Source: Adiantum capillus-veneris
Taxonomy: Eukaryota; Streptophyta; Polypodiopsida; Polypodiales; Pteridaceae
Length of the DNA stretch: 41,000 bases
Reading direction: 5' to 3'
Assembly: GCA_014529385.2 (NCBI GenBank)
Contig: CM043967.1
Location: forward strand, 2,456,501 to 2,497,500
The position numbers and the translations under genes were made by a program. A model generated the notes under the pieces. The model was not told where the DNA came from. It saw nothing but the letters and a program-made list of their open reading frames with translations, and made no database searches. Below, piece after piece: positions 11,640-21,750 of this stretch (the stretch's first letter is position 1; each line of letters opens with the position of its first letter).

Positions 11640-12440
11640 TGCTTTTGAAATCACAATGGATACCCATGGAATGTAGAGGCTTGCATAGATAACTTAGAAG
11701 CAATGTTGATGTTGTACTTCTTGTTGAAACTTGGGAGTGTGATATACAAAGGATCAACGGGTTGAAGGATTAATTACAATGTACATTCCTTGATGTGGTA
11801 AAAGAATATCAAGCACCAAAGAGGTAAAGTGGGGATAGCATGTACAATTAAGAAAGAATTGGAAGATTTGTATCAATTGTGAAAGATAATAAGCACAAAC
11901 ATTAGCTAAAAATTATGACACCAAAAAAAGCACCTACTTTTTTAGCCGGTTTTTACATTCCTTATCATGATTCTCTCTTTTATGATTTTATAGATAGAAA
12001 TTAGAAATTTGTTGATTTAGAGGATAACATTGCTTATTTTAGAGAAAAAGATGATGTTATTATTTTGGGGATATGAATGCTTACACAAAAACATTACAAC
12101 ATGATAGTCAACAATTTGATATGCCATACATTTCAAGGCAGTTGCAGAAAGTTCAATTAAATGATCGTGCTTCAATGGATGAGAAATAGTTGAATCACTA
12201 TGGAGAGTTACTTTTACGCATGTGAAATAGCACGGGTATGCTTATTGCCGATGGTGTAGCTTTATGTAGTGAAATTGATGGATTTTCATGTAGAAAACAC
12301 AATGGGATTACTATTATTGACTATATGCTACTCTTCAAAGACATTATGTTTCACATAAAGAGTTTTATACTTGGCCAATGGACACCAAAATCACACCATC
12401 ATACCTTATTTATTGACCGTACATGTGGAGAAAAAAACTA
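11640..12440 (+). pseudogene. LINE endonuclease domain (broken)
   Basis: Recognisable pieces of the exonuclease-endonuclease-phosphatase fold occur in order: NVDVVLLVETWECDIQRING (about 11700-11759, with the catalytic Glu of the QET/VET motif), FLAGFYIPYH, IILGDMNAYT (about 12060-12085), DGVALCSEIDGFSCRKHNG, TIIDYMLL, and SHHHTLF in place of SDHxPL. The enzyme nicks target DNA to prime reverse transcription. Several stops lie between the pieces, and the final catalytic SDH is altered to SHH. Confidence 0.75.
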
Positions 12441-12899
12441 AGCATGATAATCTCAACCAAAAGGAAGTGACGTTATCTCTTTGTATGGATTTCAAACAGG
12501 CACCAATGTATATGTAAATGGTTGAAGAAACTTTATGATTGACAAAGCTACAATATGACATAACCATTGGAATCTAAATTGCAAGCTTTCAAGAAAGTTA
12601 TTTGTTCTTGTACTGAAGAACGATTTTTCATAAAGTATGTCCATGGTACAAACAAAGGTAGAATACAAAAAAGGTTGTTTGATAAAGAATGTCAAGATGC
12701 TTGAAAGTCCTTGATAAAGCTAGATACAACTATGTAAAAAGACAATATCAAAGTCACTTGCATACATACAATGCATTGATTTAAAAAAAGAGAAGAACAT
12801 GGAAAGTCAAGCATCAATTTTTTCAAGTCCAAGAAATGGCACAGACATGTAAAAGCTTTTGGAGAAACTTGAAGGACAAGTGGGTTGAGAGTTTTGGTA
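12441..12899 (+). pseudogene. LINE inter-domain linker (decayed)
   Basis: This is the expected region between endonuclease and RT. It is AT-rich and interrupted by stops in all frames, with only weak coding appearance (for example QMYM and short Lys-rich pieces). I see no separate gene in it; the strongest minus-strand frame (about 12823-13332) overlaps recognisable LINE sequence on the other strand. Confidence 0.5.
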
Positions 12900-13251
12900 A
12901 ATTGAGTCTTATGGATAGTCTTATGGATATGTACACGCATTGTAGGTAGCTATATGAGTAACCAAATGCAACAAAGATGCCTTTTATGTTGAATCCTATG
13001 TATGTCCTCTTTTTTCTACTATTGAGGATGTGTGTGGACTCAAAATCTTGGCCACTCATAAAGTTGGAGATCTTTAAGTTATCATTTTGGATATGATTAA
13101 ATGGACGCAAGATTTTACACATGATTGAATATGTGATATGTTCAACCTTGCACTTCAACACGGTATACCTTGTGATTGGAGCACTAATTGGATCAAACCT
13201 TTGCATAAAGGAGGGGATGCAAAGAATGTAAATAATTGCCAAACTATAATC

Positions 13252-13455
13252 TGTTAGGGTTACCGAACTAGGGCGGCCTAGGGCAACAAACACCCATGTG
13301 AACACTTTGTAAAGGCTATTTAAAGTTTTCAAAATACCTACTAATGCATCCTTCTCTTTTCATTCTATTGCTCGTGTGCCTTATCTCCTTATTTTCTCTC
13401 TTTCTTGCTTCCTTGCTCGCTCTCCTCTGCATTCCATGTCTATCAAAGAATCCAT
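13252..13455 (+). repeat. 5' LTR of the TRIM-like element
   Basis: It shares with the 3' copy TATGTGAACACTTTGTAAAG-like text, GGCTATTTAAAG, AATGCATCCTTCTC, TTCATTCTATTGCTCGTGTG and CATGTCTATCAAA. After CTATCAAA the two copies diverge, so the right end is approximate. It has about 11 extra bases near its start relative to the 3' copy. Confidence 0.75.
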
Positions 13456-14211
13456 GCTAGAAGATGAATGAACTCTCTATCACGATGACAGAGGGTTGTT
13501 TCAGGTGGTTGTCAAAGAGGTTGAAGATAGAGCTGCATGTAGGGTAAAAGAGCGATGCAATGTCGAGACTAACTTGCAGAATTAAGCGAGCAAAGAATGA
13601 ACATACTCAAAGAATGAATTAGGAAATCAAGGCCCCTCGAAGGTGGCAGAGAAGGGTGAATCCAGCCGGCGCCAAGGCAATATTGCAGATAGAAGCGGTG
13701 GTCATTTGCCAGTGCATCATAAATTTTCTCCTTTTTCTATTTTTTAGAAATTTTATTTAAGAGGTTGTTCACACGATCTCATTTATAAAGCTCATCTAAC
13801 GATGGTCAGGCACATGAACTGTGTGGTAAGTGGCCGAGGGAACCAACAAACCCTCCAGATATCTCTATATATCTTCAATGAAACTCCGGTCAACATGTCC
13901 TTTTTTTAAAGTGTGATGGGATTGGGAATTGCCCCAACCATTGATGTTCTTGGAGGTAAGCCCTTCCCAATTAGAAGCCCCACCTTTGTGGCCCACTCTC
14001 ATGAGGTTAATGGGTAAACCTAAACACGAGGTTTGGGAGTAAACAAAAAACCCCACACGATGGTAGCTCGATCGTAGCACCAAGTTGTGAGAAAACCTAA
14101 AACTCACGTTGGCAAAGTATATAAAAGACGTGTGGTGTCATGAGAGTAGAAGTTAATTCAAAGGGGCAGATGATGACAAAGATGATGCCAAGATTGGTTG
14201 AAGGGGACGAT

Positions 14212-14417
14212 TGTTAGGTTCAGCCTAGGATAACAAAAACCTATGTGAACACTTTGTAAAGGCTATTTAAAGTCTTAAAAATACCTAATGCATCCTTCTC
14301 CTTTCATTCTATTGCTCGTGTGTATCTCCTTATCTTCTCTCTTTCTTGCTTCTTTGCTCGCTCTTCTACTCCCCATGTCTATCAAATAAGCTATTGACCT
14401 ATCTTGCGTGCTTAACA
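14212..14417 (+). repeat. 3' LTR of the TRIM-like element
   Basis: It starts TGTTAGGTTCAGCC right after a polypurine-like AAGGGGACGAT and ends CTTAACA directly before the target duplication TAATC. Its length is 206 bases. It contains a possible TATA-like TATTTAAAG, also present in the 5' copy. Confidence 0.8.
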
Positions 14418-15080
14418 TAATCATTGGATATCTTATGGAAAATTTGTTTGGGTGTATAATGGATATAAAATTGAGTGATTGGGCTAAAAATAAAGGCAGC
14501 CATGCAAAAGTGCAAGCAAATTTCCATCAACGGTGTGTCACCATTGACCATCATCTTGCCACTCTTTGTGTTCTCGTGGAGGAAAGTTGGTTGAAAGGCA
14601 ATTGATTGTATTATTGCTTTGTGCACTTTAAGAAATCTTTTGATATGATTCCACATAACAATTTGTGGAGAAGGATGGAAGAAAACAAAGTGCCAAGTAA
14701 GTTTATACTTGCGGTTTCTTGACTCTATGAGAAGGTTATTTGTCACTTGCGCATGGAAAGAGGAATTTCAAAAAAAATTGCAAGCACTATTGGGGCCAAA
14801 CAAGGATTTCCATTGTCACTAAGTCTCTTTGGTCTATGCATCGATCAATTGGTACTTCACTTTATGCAAGAAGAAGAAGGCATTGAAGAGGTCACAATTT
14901 GCAATGTGGTTATCACGATTTTGTTGTATGTGAATGATGTAGTGCTTCTAGCATAAACTTGAAGGATCCATAAAAGATTATGGTTGTCCTTGATAACTTT
15001 TTCTTGCATAGTGTGCTGATTGTGAATGAATCCAAAACAAAGGTTATGCTTGTGGAAACCAACCATAAGGAGAAGCCATG

Positions 15081-16060
15081 CATTGTAAGTTGTTGAGAGC
15101 TTAAAGTACCTTAGGCTTGAGGTTCTCAGGAATCACAAGTGGCATGAGTGTGGTATGCATTGTTTGGAAGCCGGGTAGAGAGCATATGATATGCATTTGG
15201 GAGCATGGGTAATGTAGGAAATATCAAATGTTGGGTTCCCAAGAAGTATATTTTTGACACATTGGTGACACTGCTTCTTCTTCTTTATAGGGTTGAAGTG
15301 TGTGGCAAGAGCCTCTCAAAGTCTACTTGTAAAGCATGGAAAGGATTGTTGAGTACATGATAAAGATACATCAAATCCCCTGACATTGACTTCCTCCAAT
15401 TTCAGGGGAAGCAAGAAAAAAAGTTCAAAGATGCATAAAAGCAAGATCTTGAGCACACTTGGGATACAAGAAATGTAGAAGTGGTTTGGGAGATGGGATG
15501 CGTTACATTTTCTATATGATTCCTCAAGAGACTCCCAAGTGAATGAAGCTTTCGTACAATGCCAATGTATTATGGATTAGGTGGGTCACACTTTATACAT
15601 TACACAACCCATATTGTCCCAATCTAAAAAACCATGTCTTTCTTTTGAAAGAGGAATCTATAGTCACGGGTTATATGGTTGAGCCCATTCCCTTGTTAGT
15701 GATATGCACTTTTCAACCATTTGGCTTAGCTCTCACTTTCTTCGATGTGATACAGGATGTGGGGAAAATGGAGAAGAGTCAAATAGATTGTGCACATTAT
15801 GCTTATTACAAGTTTGAGAGTCTTCCAGTACCACACACCATTAGAACTTTCTTCTCACATTTTTATTCTTGACTTAGACCTACAAACTTTCCTCTCCCAA
15901 CCACAATGTGGGATCTCCATTGAAACTCTCATCATCACAATTTTGGAACATCAGGAATCACTCAATAACGCCATACATACTGCATCAAATGTAACTTTGG
16001 TCCCATACGCCACATTGACCTCCCAGGAAAATACTAAAATCTATCTATCTGCAATCTATT
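15081..16060 (+). pseudogene. LINE C-terminal region and 3' end
   Basis: Around 15288 the text reads YRVEVCGKSLSKSTCKAWKG, which resembles the post-RT block EVWG...S...W of LINE RT proteins. Downstream sequence (about 15345-16025) repeats 9905-10693 with many substitutions and small indels. The terminal motif TTTGGTCCCATACGCC is followed by about 70 bases and then a long (CT)n tract. Coding ability is lost. Confidence 0.7.
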
Positions 16061-16085
16061 ATCTTGATCTCTATAGATGCACATA

Positions 16086-16256
<171 letters not shown>

Positions 16257-16285
16257 TGCGTGCGTGTGCGCACACATGTACACTC

Positions 16286-16477
16286 TATAATGGAATCGAT
16301 ATTTTATTATTTATTGCAGCTGAGAGGTGGAAAATGAATAGTTGCTCTATGGAATGTGCAAAGGCTCTTTAATAATACAATGATAATGAATCTCCTATCC
16401 TTTGCACATTCCATAGAGAAGCTATGCATTTTCCACATGTCAATTGCAGTAAATAATAAAATATCAATTCCATTACA
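16286..16477. mobile_element. Palindromic MITE-like repeat, copy 1
   Basis: The left end TATAATGGAATCGATATTTT is the inverted counterpart of the right end ATCAATTCCATTACA. The two arms pair over nearly their whole length, including GGAAAATG / CATTTTCC and CTATGGAATGTGCAAAG / CTTTGCACATTCCATAG. The left arm has lost about 35 bases next to the centre compared with the other copies. No reading frame is present. The right edge (16477) joins a PPR pseudogene on the minus strand; the left edge follows a TG microsatellite. Confidence 0.85.
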
Positions 16478-17453
16478 ATCAGTGTCTTGTGTAGTGCCAT
16501 ATGTCTTGAAAATGCAAGCGTAGGTAATTCCCTATGGAGAGATAGCCTCACTTTGCATCCTCTGAAAATAGCCCCGAGCTTCCTGGCATTGCCTCTGTTG
16601 GGCATATAATAATTCCCTATGAAGAGATAGCCTCACTTCTCATCCTCTGAAAACAGCCTTGAGCTACCTAGCATTGCCCGTGTTGGGCATATAGTAAATC
16701 CCTATGGAGAGATAGCCTCACTTCTCATCCTCTGAAAATAGCCCTAAGCTTCCTAGCATTGCCCGTGCTAGGCATATATCCTGCATTCATACACTTCAAG
16801 AGAGGGAGTACGGGATGGGAAACTCCTCAAGTATTCTTTGTGATCTTTGAAATAAACAACATTTGGAATACATGTTGACTAGGGCATTGCAAAGGACAAT
16901 ATTTTCTCTCAATGGGGAATGTCGCCACGGTAACTCTTCAAAATGAAGAACCTCTATACTGATTTGATGCAACTTTGGATCCGTCTCGATAAGGGCCACT
17001 AGGGGGTATATGTGGGGGATTTATTTGCGAGAGGAAACAAGGCCAAAAAGCTGGCTATAAAGACATAGCCAATCTATCCCGTAAAGCAAGGCCAAAACAT
17101 TTGGCATACATGGCAATCAAGGGATTGAAATGCATGAAGTTTTCTTTTAAGAGTCCAAGGGCAACAATATAATTGTGAATTCGTTTTCCACGATCAACAT
17201 CTTGAGTGGTGCCACACATTTTCAAGATGCAAGCCTAAATGATTGCATCTAGAGAGATGCCCGCACTTTGCATCCACTAAAAGTGGCCCAAAGCATCCTT
17301 GCCTTTCCTCGACTGGGCACATCCCGCAATCATAAATTTCAAGAGACTACATCCTAGAGAGATGGCTCCTAAAGCACTTTCAATGCTTTGCCAAGCATGA
17401 CATTTTGTCTCAAGAGTTCCTAACATTGTTCAAGATTCTTTTGTTGATATCAA
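16478..17453 (-). pseudogene. PPR-repeat pseudogene fragments (minus strand)
   Basis: Read on the minus strand from 17453, the text matches PPR protein remnants: a piece equivalent to GKSIRNNDIV / LLRQ, a piece with ASKACG-like and KRIHD-like words, then a non-PPR tail (about 16890-17010, shared with 22100-22230 and 32640-32740), then ENIVLCNALVNMYSKCCLF and LEEFPIPYSLS (about 16800-16935), and three 85-bp units coding GNARKLGAIFRGCKVRLSLH. PPR proteins bind organellar RNA; this is a mosaic of broken repeats with stops in every frame. Both ends abut palindromic repeats. Confidence 0.75.
16526..16780 (-). repeat. 85-bp tandem repeat, three units, in PPR pseudogene
   Basis: The word AATCCCTATG-GAGATAGCCTC recurs at 16526, 16611 and 16696, a constant period of 85 bases, with a few substitutions per unit. 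Each unit covers the same part of a PPR repeat (GNARKL...RGxKVRLSLH). Since 85 is not a multiple of three, each unit shifts the frame; the array therefore arose in a non-coding copy. Confidence 0.9.
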
Positions 17454-17679
17454 TGTAATGGAATTGATATTTTATTCTTTACTCCAGCTGACAGGTGGAA
17501 AATGCATAGCTGCTCTATGGAATGTGAAAAGGATAGCAAATTCATTATCATTGTATTATTAAAGAGCTCTTTGATAATACGATGATAATGAATTTGCTAT
17601 CCTTTGCACATTCCATAGAGAAGCTATGCATTTTCCACATGTCAGCTGTAGTAAATATTAAAATAACAATTCCATTACA
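17454..17679. mobile_element. Palindromic MITE-like repeat, copy 2 (full length)
   Basis: This is a 226-base near-perfect inverted repeat beginning TGTAATGGAATTGATATTTT and ending ATTCCATTACA. The arms of about 113 bases meet at a centre with AAAGAGCTCTTT. The arms differ at only a handful of positions. Any transcript would fold into one long hairpin. It contains no reading frame of its own. The left edge joins a PPR fragment (read on the minus strand); the right edge joins CT/CA-rich sequence. Confidence 0.9.
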
Positions 17680-17802
17680 CACACTCTCTCTACACACGCA
17701 CTCTCTTGACACACACTCTCCCCCACTCTCTATGTAAAAACGTGCACACACACACACTCACTCCTTTTAGTCTCTCTCTATCCGTGTCTCTATGTATGCA
17801 TG

Positions 17803-17885
<83 letters not shown>

Positions 17886-17902
17886 CCCCCCCCCCCCCCC
17901 CT
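17680..17902 (+). repeat. CA/CT-rich flank, (CT)n and C-homopolymer
   Basis: CACACTCTCTCT-type sequence leads to a (CT) tract at about 17805-17882 and a run of about 18 C at 17884-17901. Reverse-complemented, 17680-17800 matches the flank of palindrome copy 3 at 20969-21132 (AGAGTGCATGC / GAATGTGCATG, then GAGTGAGTGTGTGTG and AGAGTGGGG), so the flanks were duplicated together with the palindrome. Confidence 0.9.
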
Positions 17903-18270
17903 TCTACCAATTGGCAATGAGAGCGGATCGATGAGAGAGAGAGAGAGAGAATGTGTGACGGTGTGTATGCATAGTCACACACACCCTCTCTCCCTCAACA
18001 TGTATCTCCTCTCTCACCAACCCACCCCCTCTCCCTCACACACCCTCATTCCCCCCCCCCCCCCATTCCACCACCCCTGGCACACGCACCTCATCTACAT
18101 CCCTTTTCCCGATCCCCCTGGCCATCACCCATGCCCTCATCCCCCCAAACCCCGACATCCACTCCTTGCCCGTCACCCCTAGCCCTGTAGCCTCATTTCC
18201 CCACAACCCTACCCGTCAACCCATATCTCTTCTTTGTATCTCTCTCTCTCTATATATATATCACTCACTA
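17903..18270. other. C-rich low-complexity stretch
   Basis: It holds a short (GA)n at 17935-17951, a C run at about 18051-18064 and CCCC/CACC-rich text up to 18220. No gene was seen; frames give Pro/His/Ser-rich peptides typical of biased composition. Confidence 0.7.
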
Positions 18271-18282
18271 TCGCTCTCTCTC

Positions 18283-18331
<49 letters not shown>

Positions 18332-18335
18332 GTTT
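18271..18335 (+). repeat. (CT)n microsatellite
   Basis: CT dinucleotides run with a single TG interruption (about 18290), preceded by a (TA)n-like TATATATATA at 18252-18261 and followed by CACACACATACACACA. Confidence 0.95.
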
Positions 18336-19440
18336 CAACACACACATACACACAACTTACTCTCATGCTTATCCCAAAGCACAAGCTAGGTAATGTCATA
18401 TTAGATATATAAAATCCGTTTTTTGATGCTATTATGCAACACATTTTCATATTGAAAATGCTTCAAACAAAACCGTAAGCTATTCTTATGCCACTATAAG
18501 GGCAACAAACCAAGTGATGAATTTGAGGTATACACAAGCAACAATAAAACCATCTTTCATAAATTCATGATATATCGATGAGTAAATATTGGATCTCAGT
18601 AGGTACAGAGACTTACTTGATGGTCTGAAGTGGCATCCATATGTGTGATATATCGCAATAGGAGCAATCAGATATAGCGTATGCGGCCGTAACCAAAGGA
18701 AATAAAGTAAGGAAAACTAATCTCCTTAGCTTGCCAGGTCGTATGAGCAGTGAATTAAATATCAATGGGGAACACCATGTCAATGTGTGTGTGTCTACGC
18801 AGGCTATGCGAGCAAAACAATGCTCTGTAGAGACAAGTGAATGATTTTGTGCCAGATCGTAGTAGGGAAGGCAAGCAAATACTCACAAGTATTTATTGAC
18901 ACGAACCATAGTAGCCTAAATAATTTCAAGCCACTGGGAGTGTGGTGAGCAATAAATAAGGCCTAGTTTATTAGGATGGAGAACCACTACACATATTTAG
19001 TTGGCCAATTTAGCCATAGTCTCCATATGCATGTTACAAGCTAATTAGTAAGGAGTACCCAAATTAGAAATGTAATTAAAAAGGTACATTAGAGGTTTGC
19101 ATCAAGCCATGTCTACTTACAAGGTATGCCCAAATTTGCAAACGATAATAACCGCGGCTTATTGTAATAGCCGAACTTCGATAACCTTCCGGTCATATAC
19201 TGCTCAAAGGATTGCTTGAGGATACCGTACCTCCTGAAGCAGTTTTTTTCTGCACAAATGTACATATAATTAATCTTGTTACCATCACACACTACTTTTC
19301 AAAAATGGTAGTTGGAGTAACCCAGCATAATGTATTACAATTGTTAATCAACATATCGGATTTTAGGTCCAACATTTGTCAGAATATGCACTGGGATTGC
19401 GTATAAAGGTGCTATTTTGATAAGAAATCAGGATCCACCA
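18336..19440. other. Unassigned AT-rich stretch
   Basis: No frame longer than about 64 codons is present, and no match to the LINE, LTR or PPR text elsewhere in the window was seen. Base composition is ordinary. It could be ancient repeat or intron; the sequence does not tell. Confidence 0.4.
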
Positions 19441-19512
19441 ATGTTATGTGTGTGTGAGTGTGTGTGTTGGGGGGGGGGGGTGGGGGGGGGGGGGGGGGGG
19501 GGGGGGGGGGTG
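19441..19512 (+). repeat. GT tract and long G homopolymer
   Basis: GTGTGTGAGTGTGTGTGTT leads into 42 positions of G with a single T (19469-19510). On the minus strand this is the tail following a LINE 3' end. A homopolymer this long is error-prone in sequencing, so its length is uncertain. Confidence 0.9.
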
Positions 19513-19768
19513 AGAGGAGAGATAGATAGATTGAATTATCATCCACAGAGGTCAGATATGACCCATGGGACCGAAGACAAAATCATTACAATGTGTCCTT
19601 CTAAGTAGGTACATTAGATACATATCAGTTAAGGACTGAGGGTCCATCAATAGGGTGGAGAAAAAAGAAAAAAAAACTAGGTGGGGGTAGGGGGGGAGCC
19701 CCTTTGGGAGTTCAAAACTCTTGAATGATGGCCTTACCCCCTCGATATACTGCCCATTTACCTTGTTT

Positions 19769-20116
19769 TCATGCTTCATGGACCTTTTTGAGTTCTTGTT
19801 TTTTCACCTTGAGGTGAGTCGTGGTCAACTCTTCAACAATCCAAACCTTTGTTCCCTTGAGTAGGTGGGTTTGGTGCAACAGTCGCACCCACTCCTCTTT
19901 GTCCTTGAAAGTCATAAGGCAATGCTCTGGTGGAACTTGCCTATGTGTGTCATTGATCCAAGAAATGGCTTCCAACTTGATGTTGATTGTTTGCAGAATA
20001 TTGTTGAGCTTGATAATTACTTCTTCAATGGTATCGTTGTTGGTGATGCACCATGGTAAGGAGAGCCCACCAATCCAGACCTTGAGGGAGTTCTCTTCTT
20101 GAAGCTCCATTGCCAC
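19769..20116 (-). pseudogene. LINE ORF1-like protein fragment
   Basis: This 115-codon frame is intact: VWIGGLSLPWCITNNDTIEE, then ISWINDTHRQVPPEHCLMTF, FKDKEEWVRLLHQTHLLKGT and VWIVEELTTTHLKVKKQELK. The pattern (beta-strand start, hydrophobic helix with LNNIL, second strand, then EELTTTHLKVKKQEL) resembles the RRM-like and C-terminal segments of LINE ORF1 RNA-binding proteins. The identification rests on pattern and on the LINE 3' terminus downstream, not on a database match. It is separated from the upstream frame by stops. Confidence 0.55.
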
Positions 20117-20519
20117 ATAGGTCTGGACTTTTTCAATGGTTGGGTGACTTTGATTTCAACTTCTTTGACTTAGTCTGCAGTGAGATTGACCATAGAGTCA
20201 AAGCTTGCCTTGAGCTTGCTAAGGTGCACTTTGAGGTCTTGATTCTCTTCCATAAGTTGATCAAAATCTCTTTGAAGCTATTCGATCTGGTCGCATTTGC
20301 TTGGTGCTGCTACAACGACCGTGAAACTAGGTCGACTCCTCGCAGTGACCTTTGGGGTATTCATGATTAGAGTTAGCTTCAATATGACCTAGCTTTAAAC
20401 CAGGTCCAATTAACACTTCAAAGAGATTTTACAAAGCTCCGTTATGAAGGGATTTGTTGTCCGCGGAGTGGGTTTGTAGAGTGGGCTACCGTTGTCCGCC
20501 AAGTGGGTTTGGAGGCCTT

Positions 20520-20837
20520 TTATTTACAGAGTGGGGGATTGCAGCTTTTGTTGCTTGTGTGAGGTGGTTTGCAGACCTTTGATTTATAGAGCAAGGAATT
20601 GTAGCTTCTGTTGGGTGAGGTGGTTTGCTGAGAGAGTTTGAGCTCGGGCCTGGTTTGCTGAAGGAGTTGGAGTGAGGGGTGTGGTTCTACAGAGGTTAGA
20701 GTTGGCTTGAATTCGTGCAGGGCCGACAAGAGGCCCTCCAATAATTTTTGGGTTGGCTTGAGTTTGGGTAGCACATCGTAAAGGCTAACGCCCCCCTTAG
20801 GCCAGACCCTCTCCCATAGGGAGGCTAAGGGAGGCAC
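20520..20837 (-). pseudogene. LINE 5' open frame, Ser/Leu/Pro-rich
   Basis: A 105-codon frame starts MPPLASLWERVW about 30 bases after the (CT)n-flanked 5' end. It has SLYDVLPKLKPTQKLLEG and Gln/Ser-rich repeats with SNKSCNPPLCK near its stop. I recognise no domain. Its position suggests the N-terminal part of ORF1 or leader; imperfect internal repetition (PPHTSNKSCNPP-type words at about 20470-20640) suggests a non-conserved region. Confidence 0.35.
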
Positions 20838-20859
20838 GAAGCAAAGAAAAATCTAGGGT

Positions 20860-20970
<111 letters not shown>

Positions 20971-21132
20971 TGCATGTGTACATAGAGACAGTGGTAGAGA
21001 GAGAGTGAAAAAGAGTGAGTGTGTGTGTGTGTGTGTGACGTGTGTATAGAGAGTGGGGAGAGTGCGTGTGTAGAGAGAGTGTGTGCATGAGAGAAATAAA
21101 GAGATGGGGTGTTTGTGTGTAGAGAGAGAGTG

Positions 21133-21358
21133 TGTAATGGAATTGATATTTTGTTATTTACTGCAGCTGACAGGTGAAAAATGCATAGCTACTCTATGGA
21201 ATGTGCAAAGGATAGTAGATTCATTATCATTGTATTATTAAAGAGCTGTTTAATAATACAATGATAATGAATTTGCTATCCTTTGCACATTTTGTGGAGT
21301 AGCCATGCATTTTCCACCTGTCAGTTGTAGTAAATAATAAGATATCAACTCCATTATA
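21133..21358. mobile_element. Palindromic MITE-like repeat, copy 3
   Basis: It has the same 226-base length as copy 2. It starts TGTAATGGAATTGATATTTT and ends ACTCCATTATA; the centre ATTATTAAAGAGCTGTTTAA is slightly imperfect. It differs from copy 2 at roughly ten positions. The right edge joins PPR text on the plus strand, the left edge joins GT/GA microsatellite flank. The PPR junction is at the equivalent residue to that of copies 1 and 2. Confidence 0.88.
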
Positions 21359-21750
21359 GTGATAACGGAAAAAGCATTCGAAACAATGATATTGTTAGTC
21401 AAGAGCTCTTGAGACAAAATGTCGTGCTTGGCAAAGCATTAAAAGTGCTTTAGGAGCTACCTGCCTAGGATGTTGTCTCTTGAAATTCATTGATTGCAAG
21501 ATATACCGAATGGGGGAAAGGCCAGGAAGATCTTGGCCACTTTCAATGGATGCAAAGAAAGAACATCTCTCCAGACGGAGTTACTTATGCTTGCACCTCG
21601 AAAGCGTGTGGAACCCTCAAGATGATGAACCTTGCAAAAGAATTCATGATGATATTGTTATCCTCGGGCTCTTGGGAGAAAATGTTTCTTGCCAATGCCT
21701 TGATCACCATGTGTGCTGAATGTGGTGAAATTTAGAAAGCACAAAAAGTG
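21359..21750 (+). pseudogene. PPR-repeat pseudogene fragment
   Basis: Across shifting frames it reads GKSIRNNDIVSQELLRQNVV, then LGKALKVL, VVS-type text, HFQWMQRKNISPDGVTYACT, SKACGTLKMMNLAKEF and FLANALITMCAECGEI. These are 35-residue PPR repeats with the usual ILKACG/KRIHD spacing. At least three frameshifts and several stops are present. It begins immediately after palindrome copy 3, so its upstream half is missing. Confidence 0.8.

Larger units (their letters stand above)
13252..14417 (+). mobile_element. TRIM-like non-autonomous LTR retrotransposon
   Basis: Direct repeats of about 200 bases start with TGTTAGG at 13252 and 14212. The element begins TG and ends ...TTAACA, and is flanked by perfect 5-bp target duplications TAATC (13247-13251 and 14418-14422). 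The LINE RT frame reads correctly across the join when the element is skipped (NCQTII ... IGYLMENL). A purine-rich tract AAGGGGACGA sits just before the second LTR. The internal ~760 bases have no credible reading frame, so the 1,166-bp element must depend on another element's proteins. No clear tRNA primer site was seen. Confidence 0.85.
12900..15080 (+). pseudogene. LINE reverse transcriptase, split by TRIM
   Basis: Before the insertion the text reads CGLKILATHK, FNLALQHGIPCDWSTNWIKP, LHKGGDAKN and NCQTII (to 13251). It resumes at 14418 with IIIGYLMENLFGCI, KLSDWAKN, KVQANFHQRCVTIDHHLATL, then IASTIGAKQGFPLSLSLFGL (about 14774-14833) and LLYVNDVVLLA (about 14923-14955). The last is the catalytic box: family members have YADD, here YVND, so one catalytic Asp is replaced by Asn. 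SKTKVML-type text follows near 15031. Frameshifts and stops are scattered through both halves. Confidence 0.85.
11031..16060 (+). mobile_element. Decayed LINE (non-LTR) retrotransposon, interrupted by a TRIM
   Basis: In order the block shows an ORF1-like remnant (about 11200-11610), an apurinic-type endonuclease (11640-12440), a linker and reverse transcriptase (about 12900-15070), a C-terminal region (15280-15545) and a 3' region ending TTTGGTCCCATACGCCACAT near 16016. EN-before-RT order and the RT block KQGFPLSLSLFGLCID identify a LINE. Frames are broken many times. The 5' end is unclear because nothing distinctive is found at 10860-11030. A 1,166-bp LTR element with target duplication splits the RT at 13252-14417. 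The 3' end flows into (CT)n(TG)n. Confidence 0.85.

Noticed and set aside
12823-13332. 169-codon minus-strand open frame
   Set aside because: It crosses the LINE RT and the TRIM boundary at 13252, so it cannot be an old conserved gene; the plus strand shows clear RT words.
16526-16780. Regular 85-bp spacing as a possible CRISPR-like array
   Set aside because: The whole unit repeats, with no unique spacers, and it encodes a PPR segment; simple tandem duplication.
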